The notes under the pieces: generated by a model | Told to the model about the DNA's origin: nothing | Seen by the model: only the letters and a program-made list of their open reading frames with translations | Database searches by the model: none | Assembly: GCA_000720375.1 (NCBI GenBank) | Contig: JOAA01000006.1 | Span: forward strand, 124,001 to 188,000 | Length of the DNA stretch: 64,000 nucleotides | Source of the DNA: Rhodococcus rhodnii | Lineage (GTDB): Bacteria > Actinomycetota > Actinomycetes > Mycobacteriales > Pseudonocardiaceae | Direction of reading: 5' to 3' | Shown: one piece after another, positions 53,942-63,416 of the stretch | Layout: each line of letters opens with the position of its first letter | How positions within the stretch are numbered: the first letter of the stretch is position 1 | Position numbers and translations under genes: made by a program

Positions 53942-54751
53942 GTGGTCACCAACGAGGCTGCTTGGGCAGCGGACAGGGCAGCGTTTCACGCTGAGCAGGA
54001 TCTTCCCTCCGGCAGCCCGTTGTCCGAGCAGTTCACGGACTTGACGAGAAATCTGCTCGACGCCACCTCGGTGCGCGGCGTGCTCGAACAGGTGGCGACG
54101 GCCGCACTTCGCGTGGTGCCGGGTGTAGATCTCGTCTCGCTCACCCTGCGCTCCCCCGACGGCTCGTTTCACACGCCGGTGCACACCGATCCGGTCGCGG
54201 TCGCACTCGATCAGGTGCAGTACGAGACCGGCGAAGGTCCCTGCCTGGACGCCGCGCTGTCGCCCGGTCCGGCCCAGGCCCGCAGCGATGACCTGGCCGT
54301 CGAATCCGCCTGGCCGCATTTCGGACCCGCTGCCGCCGCATACGGCGTACGCGCGGTGCTGTCGGTCGCGCTGCTGCCCAACGCGCGCCCACCACAGCAC
54401 TCGGGAGCGCTCAACCTCTATTCGCGGCGCGCCGGAGCCCTGCGTGCCGACGCCCACGAGCCCGCATTGCTGCTCGCCACACATGCCTCGCTCGCCTTGG
54501 CCGGCACCGCTGCGGTGACCCACGCTGAAATCACTGCGGCCAACATGCTGAAAGCCATCGACAGCCGGGACGTCATCGGGCAGGCCAAAGGAATTCTGAT
54601 GGCACGGCGCGGTATCACCGCCGAGAAGGCGTTCGACGAACTACGCCGTGCCTCCCAGAATCTCAACATCAAACTCACCGAAGTCGCCCGCATCCTGGCC
54701 ACCCACCACACCGAACTCGAACTCTCCGATTCGCCGACGGCTGGAGCTTGA
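53942..54751 (+). CDS. GAF-ANTAR signalling protein
   Basis: 269 residues from GTG 53942 with GAGGAGG upstream. The N-terminal GAF domain (about 30-190: TRNLLDATSVRGVLEQVATAALRVVPGVDLVSLTL ... ETGEGPCLDAALSPGP) is followed by an ANTAR RNA-binding domain (IDSRDVIGQAKGILMARRGITAEKAFDELRRASQNLNIKLTEVA). ANTAR proteins bind paired hairpins in mRNA leaders to prevent termination. I did not identify a matching dual hairpin in the window. Confidence 0.9.
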   Translation: MVTNEAAWAADRAAFHAEQDLPSGSPLSEQFTDLTRNLLDATSVRGVLEQVATAALRVVPGVDLVSLTLRSPDGSFHTPVHTDPVAVALDQVQYETGEGPCLDAALSPGPAQARSDDLAVESAWPHFGPAAAAYGVRAVLSVALLPNARPPQHSGALNLYSRRAGALRADAHEPALLLATHASLALAGTAAVTHAEITAANMLKAIDSRDVIGQAKGILMARRGITAEKAFDELRRASQNLNIKLTEVARILATHHTELELSDSPTAGA

Positions 54752-54762
54752 ACGCCTGAGCG

Positions 54763-55209
54763 TCATGACGGGTTCGGCGGATCGGCGAGGCGGAACACCG
54801 GATGCGCGGACGCTTCCGCGGCGAAAGCACGGGCAGGGTCGCCACGCTTGGCGTCGAAATACGGCCGGGTGATGGGCTCTTTGCGGATGTACTCGCGCAG
54901 CACCGGCGCGCTTTCGTCCGCGCCACACTCGAACACGCTCACTGTCCGTGTGCTTCGGCCGTGCCGGAGCTCGACTTTGCCAGCGGCCCGTGCGTTGTGC
55001 ACCCACACGACCACGCCATATGGCGCCACAAGCCATTCCTTGCCGTCGAACTTCAGCAGACGGATCGGTGTCGTGCGCGGCAGTCCGGTGCGCCTTCCTG
55101 CCGTCGTGAGCAGGACATAACTGCGCGGTGCCAGACCTGCACGCAGCAATGCGCCGATAACCGTATTGCCGACCTTTCTGACCAACCCATACTTGTATTT
55201 TCTGGCCAC
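54763..55209 (-). CDS. F420-dependent nitroreductase-like (DDN family) enzyme
   Basis: 148 residues from GTG 55209 (GGAGG nine bases upstream). Split-beta-barrel features of the deazaflavin-dependent nitroreductase family: YVLLTTAGRRTGLPRTTPIRLLKFDGKEWLVAPYGVVVWVHNARAAGKVELRHG. The end (YFDAKRGDPARAFAAEASAHPVFRL) is family-typical. Probably uses F420H2 to reduce a small molecule. Convergent with the ANTAR gene, 11 bp between stops. Confidence 0.87.
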   Translation of the reverse strand: MARKYKYGLVRKVGNTVIGALLRAGLAPRSYVLLTTAGRRTGLPRTTPIRLLKFDGKEWLVAPYGVVVWVHNARAAGKVELRHGRSTRTVSVFECGADESAPVLREYIRKEPITRPYFDAKRGDPARAFAAEASAHPVFRLADPPNPS

Positions 55210-55419
55210 TCGGCCACCTCCAGACCCCGCACAACCGGTCGGCTTGCAACTGTCGGCCATACGCCGTAGCGTCGAGTACACACCAGAACAACCCACGGCG
55301 GCATGGCGTTAAGCAGGAGCACCGGGTCGCCTTTCGTTGCTGCGGGTTTTGTATTCGGTTCGGGAATCGTCACCGCTCCGCGTGCATGACTTCGTGGTCG
55401 CACCCAAGAGGAGCGCCCG

Positions 55420-55800
55420 ATGAGCACGGATGCGTGCAACCAGATCATCGCCGTCACCACCAGTCGAATAGGCGAGGTGGCTGTCGTCCATGTCGCCGGT
55501 GAAGTCGACATGTCCTCCGTCGCACCATTCGCCACGGCCGTACGCCGTGAGCTCGACACCCGTCCCACCGGACTGGTGATGGACCTGCTGGACGTGGACT
55601 TCTGCGGGTCCGCGGGGCTCAACGTCCTTGTCCAGGCACGCAATCACGCCGATTCCACGCACACCGGAGTCCACCTGGTCGCCACGCGTCCTGCGGTGCT
55701 GAGACCGTTGGAGATCATGGGACTCACCCAGCTGTTTGCTGTCCACCTGTCGGTCTCCGCGGCGGTCAGTGCCTGTATATCCACCAAGACGCGGCCCTAA
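55420..55800 (+). CDS. STAS-domain anti-anti-sigma factor
   Basis: 126 residues, ATG 55420 with AAGAGGAG upstream. STAS fold with DFCGSAGLNVLVQARNHA: the Ser of CGSAG is the expected phosphorylation site. It would bind an RsbW-type anti-sigma kinase, but no such kinase is in view, so its partner lies elsewhere. Its stop overlaps the convergent ROK gene stop by 4 nt. Confidence 0.9.
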   Translation: MSTDACNQIIAVTTSRIGEVAVVHVAGEVDMSSVAPFATAVRRELDTRPTGLVMDLLDVDFCGSAGLNVLVQARNHADSTHTGVHLVATRPAVLRPLEIMGLTQLFAVHLSVSAAVSACISTKTRP

Positions 55801-56969
55801 CCAGCTGCGAGACGTTCCAGTTCCCGATCGACCGCCGCCGGGGCGTACACCGATTCCACCACCATCGCCCGCAAACCGAGCACACCCGCCCGGTCGCCGA
55901 GATCGCTCGTGACCACGTCGAGGTTTCGAGTCGCACGAGGCAAGGCGCGTTGGTACAGCACCTCTCGCACACCGGCCACGAACTGTGTCTCGGCCAGATC
56001 GCCCGCGATCACCAGCACTTGGGGATTGACCAGGCAGACGACCGTGCTGAGCACCTCGCCGACCAGCCGGCCCGCCTGTCTGGCCAGTTCGACGGCCTTC
56101 GGGTTGCCGGCTCGGACAAGTTCCACGAAGTCGCGGCTTCCGGCCGCGGGCAACCGTTGTGCCAGTGCGGTGCCGCTGGCAAGGGCCGCGAGGCAGCCGA
56201 GGGCGCCGCACATGCACCTGGCATCGGAGGAGGCGTCGACGCGGACGTGGCCGATGTCGCCCGCGCCGCCATCGATCCCCCGGTACACAGCGCCCCCGAG
56301 AACCAGGCCCGCGCCGATCCCCGTGGCGATCTTCACCAGGACGACCGAAGGACAGTCCGGGTATTGGGTGACGTACTCGCCGAACGCCATCACATTGGCG
56401 TCGTTGTCGACGATGACGGGAACACGCCATTTCGTGTGCAGGTGTTCGGCGATGGGATATCCGTCCCATCCCGGCATGATCGGCGGCTGGTGCACCACAC
56501 CAGTGTTGAATTCGACCGGGCCGGGGACTCCGACGCCGATGCCGCGCACCTCAGCGGCATCACGTCCGGCTTCGCTGAGCAGTGCGTGGAACTGTTCGCT
56601 GGTCCAGCTCAGGATCTCGTCAGGCCCGTCCGCGATGCGCAGCGGCGCGGCTGTTTCGGCCAACGCGGTGCCGACGAGGTCGAACACGGCGACCCGGGCG
56701 TGCGTCGCGCCGAGATCCGCCGCGAGCACCAAGCCATGGTCGTTGTTGAACTCCAGTCTCGCGGGCGGGCGCCCGCCACCGGAGGCGTGCACGCCATCCG
56801 TGCGCAGGAATCCCGCCGTGCGCAACGCGTCCAGTCGCTGGCCGACGGTCGAGCGCGCGAGCCCGGTGAGATCTTGCAGTTCCGCGCGGCTGTTCGCACG
56901 CCCGGTGCGCACCAGCCACAACAAGTAGCCCGCTGACTGGTGGACGCTGCTGTCAGCCTTTGTCAGCAC
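55797..56969 (-). CDS. ROK-family transcriptional regulator
   Basis: 390 residues. N-terminal winged helix (LVRTGRANSRAELQDLTGLARSTVGQRLDALRTAGFLRTDG). Sugar-kinase-like ROK domain with LAADLGATHARVAVFDLVG, VDNDANVMAFGEY and a zinc motif CMCGALGCLAALASG. The start lies inside the end of the permease gene (17-bp overlap). As the last gene of the transporter operon it is probably the sugar-responsive repressor of the divergent locus. Confidence 0.9.
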   Translation of the reverse strand: MLTKADSSVHQSAGYLLWLVRTGRANSRAELQDLTGLARSTVGQRLDALRTAGFLRTDGVHASGGGRPPARLEFNNDHGLVLAADLGATHARVAVFDLVGTALAETAAPLRIADGPDEILSWTSEQFHALLSEAGRDAAEVRGIGVGVPGPVEFNTGVVHQPPIMPGWDGYPIAEHLHTKWRVPVIVDNDANVMAFGEYVTQYPDCPSVVLVKIATGIGAGLVLGGAVYRGIDGGAGDIGHVRVDASSDARCMCGALGCLAALASGTALAQRLPAAGSRDFVELVRAGNPKAVELARQAGRLVGEVLSTVVCLVNPQVLVIAGDLAETQFVAGVREVLYQRALPRATRNLDVVTSDLGDRAGVLGLRAMVVESVYAPAAVDRELERLAAG

Positions 56970-57819
56970 CGCTGGTGAGCCCTTCAGTCAGCATCCGTTC
57001 CGCCGCGTAGAACAAGACGATGATCGGCACCGTCAGCACCACCGACCCGGCCATCAGCACGGTCTTGGGCACCTCGATGCCACCGGCGAGTTGCGCGAGG
57101 CCGAGCGACACGGTCCAGTTCGACCGGTCTTCGGCCAGGAACAGCAACGCGAACAGGAACTCGTTCCACGCGATCATGAAAACGTACAGCCCGTTCGCCA
57201 TGATCGCCGGGGTGGCCAGCGGCATGGTCACCCGCCACATCACCTGCCAGCGCGAACAGCCGTCGATCAGCGCGGCCTCCTCGATCCCGGCGGGCACCGA
57301 GGACAGGTACGTGCGCAGCATGTAGATCGAGACCGGCAGCGTCTGTGCGATGTAGACGATCATCAGGCCGGGCAGTGAGCCACGCAGCCCGAGCTTGGTG
57401 AACAGCACGAACAACGGCACGGCCAGCACGATCGCCGGGAACATGTAGACCGCGAGGAACAGGAAGTGCACTTGCTTGTGGCCGAAGAACCGCAGCCTGC
57501 TGACCGCGTACGCGCCGGGGATCGAGATCAGCAGCGTCAGCACGACCGCGCCGAGCGACACGATCGCTGAGTTGGCCAGCAGGCTCAGCATGCCCTGCCC
57601 GCCGGACTCGGTGGACCCGAGCACTTCCTCGTAGGTCTTCGTCGTCCACTCCGAGAAGCCGACCCACAGACCGCCGGGATCGGCGAGCAGGTTCTCGATC
57701 GGTCGGATCGACAGCAACACCATGTAGTAGAAGGGAAACAGCGTCAGCAGCGCCAGCAGGACGATGACCACCCAGCGCAGCACGCCGAAGAGCTTGGTCT
57801 CGAAGGCATCCCGGTTCAT
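56953..57819 (-). CDS. Sugar ABC transporter permease (MalG-type)
   Basis: 288 residues, with six predicted helices and the EAA loop EEAALIDGCSRWQVMWRVTMPLATP. Start ATG 57819 overlaps the stop of the upstream permease (4 nt). It pairs with the next gene for import of a sugar or sugar derivative. No ATPase is encoded here, so a shared MsiK-like ATPase elsewhere must energise it. Confidence 0.92.
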   Translation of the reverse strand: MNRDAFETKLFGVLRWVVIVLLALLTLFPFYYMVLLSIRPIENLLADPGGLWVGFSEWTTKTYEEVLGSTESGGQGMLSLLANSAIVSLGAVVLTLLISIPGAYAVSRLRFFGHKQVHFLFLAVYMFPAIVLAVPLFVLFTKLGLRGSLPGLMIVYIAQTLPVSIYMLRTYLSSVPAGIEEAALIDGCSRWQVMWRVTMPLATPAIMANGLYVFMIAWNEFLFALLFLAEDRSNWTVSLGLAQLAGGIEVPKTVLMAGSVVLTVPIIVLFYAAERMLTEGLTSGADKG

Positions 57820-58760
57820 CGTGACTCCGCGGGCTTGGGGGCGAAGAACTTCAGGTAGCCGACCAGGAACACGATCAGCACAACGGCGAGCACCAGCGCC
57901 TGCGCGGAGGCGGCGCCGACGTCGAACCGGGCGGTGAGGAAGTTGTAGACGCGCACGCTCGCCACGTCGGTCCCCGCGCCGCCACCGGTGAGCAGGTAGA
58001 CGTCATCGAACTTGTTGAAGTTCATCGCGAACCGCAGCATCGCCAGCAACGCGATCACCGGGGCCAGTTGCGGCAGGATGATGTGCCGGAACCGTTGGGA
58101 CGGCGTGGCTCCGTCGACCCGCGCGGCCTCTTCCAGCTCGCCGGGTATCGCCTGTAACCGGGCCAGGATGAACAGGAACGCGAACGGGAAATAGCGCCAC
58201 CCCTCGAACACGATCACCGTCAGCAGCGCCACCGGTACCGAGATCTCGATGCCCAGCAACGAAAGCGTGGCCTCGCGCTGGGTGAGGAACGCGACCGGCC
58301 GGTCCCAGCCGAGCAGCCGCACACCCCACTCGTTGAGGATCCCGTACTGCGGGCTGAGCATGACTTCCCAGACGAACGCGACCGCGACCACCGGTGCCAC
58401 GTACGGCAGGAGCATCGCGCCACGCAGGAAACCCCTGCCACGGAACGGTTTGCGCAACGCGAGCGCGGCGGCCAGCCCGATGACGAGGGACAGCACCGTG
58501 CCGCCGATCGCGTAGGCGAGGGTCGTGCCGAGCGAGCTCCAGAACCCCGGCGAGTCGAACACGATCACGAAGTTGGTCAGCGTGTAGCGCTCGAACAGCC
58601 CGGTGTCCCGGATGTTGATCAGCCGGATCCGTTGGAACGCCAGGATCAGCGTCCACAGCAGTGGCAGCACCACGACTGCCAGCACGACCAGCAAGGTCGG
58701 TGAGATCAGGGCCAGACCGGTGCGGTTCTCCCGCTGTCGCAACGTGGGCATGGCCGTCAC
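57816..58760 (-). CDS. Sugar ABC transporter permease (MalF-type)
   Basis: 314 residues with six helices and the EAA loop EEAARVDGATPSQRFRHIILPQLAPV. Its start overlaps the binding-protein gene's stop (4 nt). Functions with the MalG-type permease. Confidence 0.92.
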   Translation of the reverse strand: MTAMPTLRQRENRTGLALISPTLLVVLAVVVLPLLWTLILAFQRIRLINIRDTGLFERYTLTNFVIVFDSPGFWSSLGTTLAYAIGGTVLSLVIGLAAALALRKPFRGRGFLRGAMLLPYVAPVVAVAFVWEVMLSPQYGILNEWGVRLLGWDRPVAFLTQREATLSLLGIEISVPVALLTVIVFEGWRYFPFAFLFILARLQAIPGELEEAARVDGATPSQRFRHIILPQLAPVIALLAMLRFAMNFNKFDDVYLLTGGGAGTDVASVRVYNFLTARFDVGAASAQALVLAVVLIVFLVGYLKFFAPKPAESR

Positions 58761-60130
58761 CTCAAGGAGGTCTGGATCGCGCGGACATCGGCTGCGGACT
58801 GCTCGGCGGCCTCGTCCGCGGTCGTTCCGCTGAGCATCGACTCGACCGCCTTGCTGACCGGCATCTCACTGAGCGCCGCGCCCATCAGCACACCTTGGCG
58901 CTGGTCGAATCCCCAGCGGCGGAAGTGATCGGTGCTCTCGCGCAGTTCCCGCATCGTCTCCGGCGGGTAGATCTCACCAAGCGGCCGTTTGGTATCGACG
59001 CCCGCGGGCATCTGCTCCCATGCCGTGGTGAACCGCTGCGGATCGGCCACGGTGCCCCGGCGGGCCGGGATCTTGCCTTCCGGTGCCATCCCGATCCATT
59101 CGGGATACGCCTGTTCGTCCATCATGTACTCGACGAACCGTTTCGCTTCCTCCCGTTTTGCGCCGACCTGCACGGTCCATGACGTGAGTTCGCCGTATTG
59201 CGCGGCAGTGCCGCCATCGGGTCCTTTGATCGCGCCGACCACCCCGCTGTTGGCCGCGAGGAATCCCGGATCCTGCTGGCACTGCGGGCACGACGGCATC
59301 GCGTCGGCGCGCAGCCCGCCGAGTTCGTCGAGCAGGTACGACGACCACATGATCATCGCCGAGCGCCCGGCGAGATACGTGGCCCTGGTGCTGTCCAGGT
59401 CCTGCGCTCCGGGTGACGAGTAGGACGTGATCAGCTCGTTGACGAACCGGAACGCGCCACGGCACTGGGCGTTGTCCAAGGAGATCTGCCCCTGTCCGTC
59501 AACGAGTTCGCAGCCGTTGCCTGAGGCGAGGCCTTCGAAGGCCTGCCCGGTGGCGGCGTCGTTGGCCGAGGTGGCGATCGAGATGCCGGCGATGCCGTCC
59601 CGGTTGAGGGTGCGCGCGGCCTGCCTGATCTTGTCGTAGGTGTCCGGCGTGCCCAGCCCGGCGGCGGCGAAGAGATCCTTGCGGTAGACCAGGATCTGCG
59701 CCCAGCCGTCCGACGGCACGGCGAGCTGCCGGTCACCGTCCCTGGTCAGCCCCAGCGCGCGGGACGCGAAGGTGGACGGGCCCAGCCGGTCGACGATCTC
59801 CTGCGCGGCACGCGTGTCGAGCAGTTCGTTGCCGGCCAGTTGCCAGGTCGCGGTGAGCGGCAGGGCGCCGATCACGTCGGGCGGTCTGCCCGCCGCCGCG
59901 GCCGACATGATCATCTGGCTGAACTGGTTCTCGTCGATGGCGACCACCCGGACCGGGATGCCGGTCTGCTGGGTGAACCGCTCGGCGATCCGCTCGGTGG
60001 CCCGGACCCGATCGGTCTGGTTCTCCAGACTCCACACGACCAGGGCGTTGTCTTCGGCGACACCGGTGGAGCACCCGCTGACCAGACAGGCGGCCAGCGC
60101 CGCAGTGACCAGCCTGAACCGTCCGCGCAC
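58757..60130 (-). CDS. Sugar-binding lipoprotein of the ABC transporter
   Basis: 457 residues from GTG 60130 (AAGGGGG six bases upstream). Lipobox LVSGC (16-20) places it as a lipoprotein. Family 1 extracellular solute-binding protein: NALVVWSLENQTDRVRATERIAERFTQQTGIPVRVVAID, and YLAGRSAMIMWSSYLL. It starts the transporter operon, divergent from the dehydrogenase at 60241. Confidence 0.9.
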   Translation of the reverse strand: MRGRFRLVTAALAACLVSGCSTGVAEDNALVVWSLENQTDRVRATERIAERFTQQTGIPVRVVAIDENQFSQMIMSAAAAGRPPDVIGALPLTATWQLAGNELLDTRAAQEIVDRLGPSTFASRALGLTRDGDRQLAVPSDGWAQILVYRKDLFAAAGLGTPDTYDKIRQAARTLNRDGIAGISIATSANDAATGQAFEGLASGNGCELVDGQGQISLDNAQCRGAFRFVNELITSYSSPGAQDLDSTRATYLAGRSAMIMWSSYLLDELGGLRADAMPSCPQCQQDPGFLAANSGVVGAIKGPDGGTAAQYGELTSWTVQVGAKREEAKRFVEYMMDEQAYPEWIGMAPEGKIPARRGTVADPQRFTTAWEQMPAGVDTKRPLGEIYPPETMRELRESTDHFRRWGFDQRQGVLMGAALSEMPVSKAVESMLSGTTADEAAEQSAADVRAIQTSLR

Positions 60131-60240
60131 GATCAGCCCCCTTGCTTTTGATCGACGCAACGACACTACCGCAGTACTTATGCTTGTTGGCAATACAAAA
60201 GTCGGTATAGTGCCCGGCGGAATCGTCCAAAGGAGGGCCA
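60131..60240. promoter_or_regulatory. Divergent promoter region of the sugar locus
   Basis: 110 bp, distinctly AT-rich for this DNA, between the binding-protein and dehydrogenase genes. It contains the dyad TTGT-N7-ACAA (60184-60198) and imperfect outer arms (CACTACCG near 60162, CGGTATAGTG near 60205). Likely binding site of the ROK regulator; the exact operator cannot be fixed from one copy. Confidence 0.4.
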
Positions 60241-61296
60241 TTGCCGCGCGTCGTCCAGTTCACCGGTCCCCGACGCGTCGAGCTCGTCGACGTCCCCGCG
60301 GCGGCGCTGAACCGGGGAGAAATACGAGTAAGGACTCAGTACTCAGGGATCTCCGCTGGTACGGAGCTCACCGCGTATCGCGGCACCAACCCGTACCTGA
60401 CCAGGACGTGGGACCCGCAGCGGCGGCTGTTCACCACCAACGGTGACGGTGTGCACCCGAGGTACCCGATCACCGGCTGGGGCTACTCCGAGGTCGGCGA
60501 GATCGTCGAGGTGGCCCCGGATGCGCCGGAAGACCTGCGAGTCGGTGACACCGTGTGGGGAATCTGGGGCCACTGCAGTGAAGCGGTCGTGCCGGTCGAC
60601 AAGGTGCGCACTGTGCCGGACGGTGTCGATCCGCTCGCCGCGTCCTTCGCCAGAGTCGGCGCTGTCGCCCTGAACGCCCTGCTCGCCGCCGGTTTGCACC
60701 TCGGCGAGCTCGTGGCGGTTTTCGGCCAAGGCGTCATCGGGCTGCTCGTGACCCAGATGGCGATCCGCAGCGGCGTCGACGTCGTCGCCGTCGACACGTT
60801 AGCGCCACGCCGCGACCGGGCGATGGGGTTCGGCGCGGCGCTCGCCGTCGACCCGATCGCCGACTCGGCCGCCGAGCGTGTGCGGGAGTTCAACGGCGGA
60901 CGCGGCGTGGACGTGGCGATCGAGATCAGCGGCTCCTACCTTGCGCTGCACGAGGCCATCCGCACCGTGACGCCCGGCGGCCGGGTCGTGGCCGCGGGCT
61001 TCTACCAGGACGAAGGCCGCGGGCTGCGGCTCGGCGAGGAGTTCCACCACAACCGGGCCGAGCTGGTCAGCTCCCAGATCGGCGGCGTCCCGGCGACGCT
61101 GTCCGGGCGCTGGGACCAGAACCGGCTCAACGAGACCTTCCTGCGGCTGTGCGCACGAGGGGTGCTGAACCCGGTTTCGCTGGTCACCCACCTGCTGCCG
61201 CCGTCGCGTGCGGCCGAGGCCTACCAGGTGCTGGACGCCAGCCCGGCGGACGCCCTGCAGATCGTCTTCGACTTCGGTGCCGAACCACAGGGGTGA
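60241..61296 (+). CDS. Medium-chain dehydrogenase/reductase of the sugar locus
   Basis: 351 residues from TTG 60241 with AAAGGAGG four bases upstream. GroES-like N-terminal domain (IRVRTQYSGISAGTELTAYRG) lacking the catalytic-zinc Cys. Rossmann domain AVFGQGVIGLLVTQMAIRSGVDVVAVD. Related enzymes occur with Gfo/Idh oxidoreductases in sugar catabolism. First gene of a plus-strand operon. Confidence 0.87.
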   Translation: MPRVVQFTGPRRVELVDVPAAALNRGEIRVRTQYSGISAGTELTAYRGTNPYLTRTWDPQRRLFTTNGDGVHPRYPITGWGYSEVGEIVEVAPDAPEDLRVGDTVWGIWGHCSEAVVPVDKVRTVPDGVDPLAASFARVGAVALNALLAAGLHLGELVAVFGQGVIGLLVTQMAIRSGVDVVAVDTLAPRRDRAMGFGAALAVDPIADSAAERVREFNGGRGVDVAIEISGSYLALHEAIRTVTPGGRVVAAGFYQDEGRGLRLGEEFHHNRAELVSSQIGGVPATLSGRWDQNRLNETFLRLCARGVLNPVSLVTHLLPPSRAAEAYQVLDASPADALQIVFDFGAEPQG

Positions 61297-61299
61297 GCA

Positions 61300-62097
61300 A
61301 TGCCCAGACTGGCCTGCCAGGAACAGTTGCTGCCCGGCGACACGCTCGAGCAGAAGTGGGAGTTCGCCGTGCGCGCGGGCTACGACGGGATCGAGCTGCG
61401 CAGCAGGGGTGATTTCGCCTTCCGCGAACGGCTGCCGGAACTGCGGCGGGCGGCCGCCGCGGGAGTCGTGATGCCGATGGCGTGCGTGGAGATGTCGCAC
61501 TTCTTCGGTGCCTTCGACGACGAGCTGCGAGCGGACGCGATCGTGCAACTGAAGTCCCAGTTGTCGGTGATCGCGGAGATCGGTGGCCAGGGCGTGATGA
61601 CCCCGGCCTCCTACGGCATGTTCTCCCGCAGGCTTCCGCCGTTCGAGCCACCCCGCAGCGAGAGTGCCGACCGCGAGGTGCTGCTCACGGGGCTGACCGA
61701 ACTCGGCAAGCACGCGGCGCACGAAGGCGTGTCGCTCTACCTTGAGCCGATCAACCGCTACGAGGACCACATGGTCAACAGGCTCGGTCAGGCCGCTGAT
61801 CTGCTGCGGGAAGTCGGGTTGGACTCCGTGAAGGTCGCGGCCGACACGTATCACATGAACATCGAGGAAGACGACCTGCCGTCGGCGCTCGTCGCGATCG
61901 CGCCCTACCTCGGGCACGTCCACGTCAGCGAATCGAACCGGTTCCAGCCGGGCACCGGCCACGTCGACTGGCCCGCCGTACTGGCCGCGCTGACGGCCAT
62001 CGGGTACGACGGTTACCTGTCGCTCGAGTGCCGGTTGCGTGGCGAGCCGGCCGCCGCGGTCGCGTCGGTCCCACCGTTTCTGCGGCGGGCGTCTTGA
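61300..62097 (+). CDS. Sugar phosphate isomerase/epimerase (TIM barrel)
   Basis: 265 residues, ATG 61300 three nt after the dehydrogenase stop. AP-endonuclease-2-type barrel: GYDGIELRSRGDF, YLEPINRYEDHMVNRLGQA (metal-binding Glu), VKVAADTYHMNIEEDD, GHVHVSESNR and GYDGYLSLECR. Typical of xylose-isomerase-like epimerases in sugar operons. Confidence 0.88.
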   Translation: MPRLACQEQLLPGDTLEQKWEFAVRAGYDGIELRSRGDFAFRERLPELRRAAAAGVVMPMACVEMSHFFGAFDDELRADAIVQLKSQLSVIAEIGGQGVMTPASYGMFSRRLPPFEPPRSESADREVLLTGLTELGKHAAHEGVSLYLEPINRYEDHMVNRLGQAADLLREVGLDSVKVAADTYHMNIEEDDLPSALVAIAPYLGHVHVSESNRFQPGTGHVDWPAVLAALTAIGYDGYLSLECRLRGEPAAAVASVPPFLRRAS

Positions 62098-63386
62098 TCG
62101 ATCAGGTTTTGTTGCGCGCCAAGGCCAGCAGGGTGCTGTTCGGCAACTGGCGAGGCCAGTCCACGGTCCCTGCCGCTGGGCTGTATCCGCACCAGTGGAG
62201 CTGGGATTCGGCGTTCATCGCGCTCGGGCTGCGGCACCTCTCCGCACTGCGCGCACAGCGGGAACTGGAGTCGTTGTTCGGTGCCCAGTGGCCGGACGGG
62301 CGGGTGCCGCACATCGTTTTCGACCCGGTGACGCCACCGGACGCCTACTTCCCTGGTGCTGATTTCTGGCGTTCCGCCGAGTTGCTGGGCGCGGGCCGTC
62401 CGGCGACTTCGGGCCTCATCCAGCCCCCGGTGCACGCGCTCGCGGCATGGCAGACGTTCCTCGCCGATCCTGATCTGGCTCGCAGGCGTGGTTTTCTCCC
62501 GCGGTTGTACCCGCGTTTGGTGGCGTGGCATCGGTATCTCACCGAACGCAGAGACTTCGGCGGACACGGGCTGGTGTCGATCGTGCACCCGTGGGAGTCC
62601 GGAATGGACAACAGTCCCGCGTGGGATCCGCCCCTTGGCCGGATAGATCCCGTGCCAGCCGGGGAATTCCAGCGGCGGGATCTTGACCACGCGTCCGCCG
62701 CGGAGCGCCCGACAACCGCCGACTACGGCCGGTACGTCCGGCTGGCCGCCACCTATCGCGATCACGGTTACGCCGACAGCTTGGCAGTGCACGGATTCGC
62801 GGTGGAGGACCCGCTCACCAACGCGTTGCTCGCCGCGTCGGAATCAGCACTGGCGGACATCGCGGCTGAGATCGGCGTCGACCCCGCCGCGCACCGCACG
62901 GCTGTCACGGACCTGTCCGCCGCCATGGTGGACGTGCTCTTCGATGAAGGCGAAGGGACCTTCGGGTCGTTCGACGTACACAGTGGACAGTCGCTGCGCA
63001 GCGGCAGCGTCGCCGGGATCGTGCCGCTGGTGGTCCCCGGCCTGGCCGTGGCCGACGCGTTGGTGAAGACCGCGCTTGGGCGCCGGTTCCGGATCGGCGA
63101 GACCGGTCTGCCGCCGAGTTTCGACCTGACCGGCGAACTGTTCGACGCGAACCGGTACTGGCGTGGCCCCGTCTGGTTCAACATCGGCTGGCTGATCTGG
63201 CACGGACTGCGCCTGCACGGTGCGAACGACATCGCTGACACCGTGCGACACGCGCTGCTCAGCGCGGCCGACACAGCCGGTTTCCGCGAGTACGTCAACC
63301 CGATCACCGGTCAGGGACTCGGCGCACGGGACTTCAGCTGGACCGCGGCCGTCACGGTGGATCTGCTCGCCGGCGCCACGCGTTAA
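62094..63386 (+). CDS. GH63-like glucosidase / mannosylglycerate hydrolase-like
   Basis: About 430 residues from TTG 62094, overlapping the previous stop (TTGA). (alpha/alpha)6-barrel features: YPHQWSWDSAFIALGL, HPWESGMDNSPAWD, ANRYWRGPVWFNIGWLIWHGL and YVNPITGQGLGARDFSWTAA. These are hallmarks of GH63-type glucosidases, including mannosyl/glucosylglycerate hydrolases. Cytoplasmic (no signal), so it cleaves an imported oligosaccharide or glycoside. Confidence 0.85.
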   Translation: MIDQVLLRAKASRVLFGNWRGQSTVPAAGLYPHQWSWDSAFIALGLRHLSALRAQRELESLFGAQWPDGRVPHIVFDPVTPPDAYFPGADFWRSAELLGAGRPATSGLIQPPVHALAAWQTFLADPDLARRRGFLPRLYPRLVAWHRYLTERRDFGGHGLVSIVHPWESGMDNSPAWDPPLGRIDPVPAGEFQRRDLDHASAAERPTTADYGRYVRLAATYRDHGYADSLAVHGFAVEDPLTNALLAASESALADIAAEIGVDPAAHRTAVTDLSAAMVDVLFDEGEGTFGSFDVHSGQSLRSGSVAGIVPLVVPGLAVADALVKTALGRRFRIGETGLPPSFDLTGELFDANRYWRGPVWFNIGWLIWHGLRLHGANDIADTVRHALLSAADTAGFREYVNPITGQGLGARDFSWTAAVTVDLLAGATR

Positions 63387-63416
63387 ACGCCGCTCTGCTG
63401 GGTAATCCCAGCTGCA

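Noticed and set aside
55340..55372. GTTT...GGGAAT as a SigB-type promoter of the STAS gene
   Set aside because: Spacing (12) is short of the usual 13-15 and the -10 is imperfect.
56149..56164. A second TGGCAC-N5-TTGC match (minus strand) resembling a -24/-12 promoter
   Set aside because: It lies inside the coding sequence of the ROK regulator, with no gene start downstream. About one such chance match in a window this size is not surprising.
55309..56469. Minus-strand frame over the STAS gene and ROK C-terminus
   Set aside because: Arg/Gly-rich shadow. The STAS motif (DFCGSAGLNV) and the ROK motifs are on other frames.
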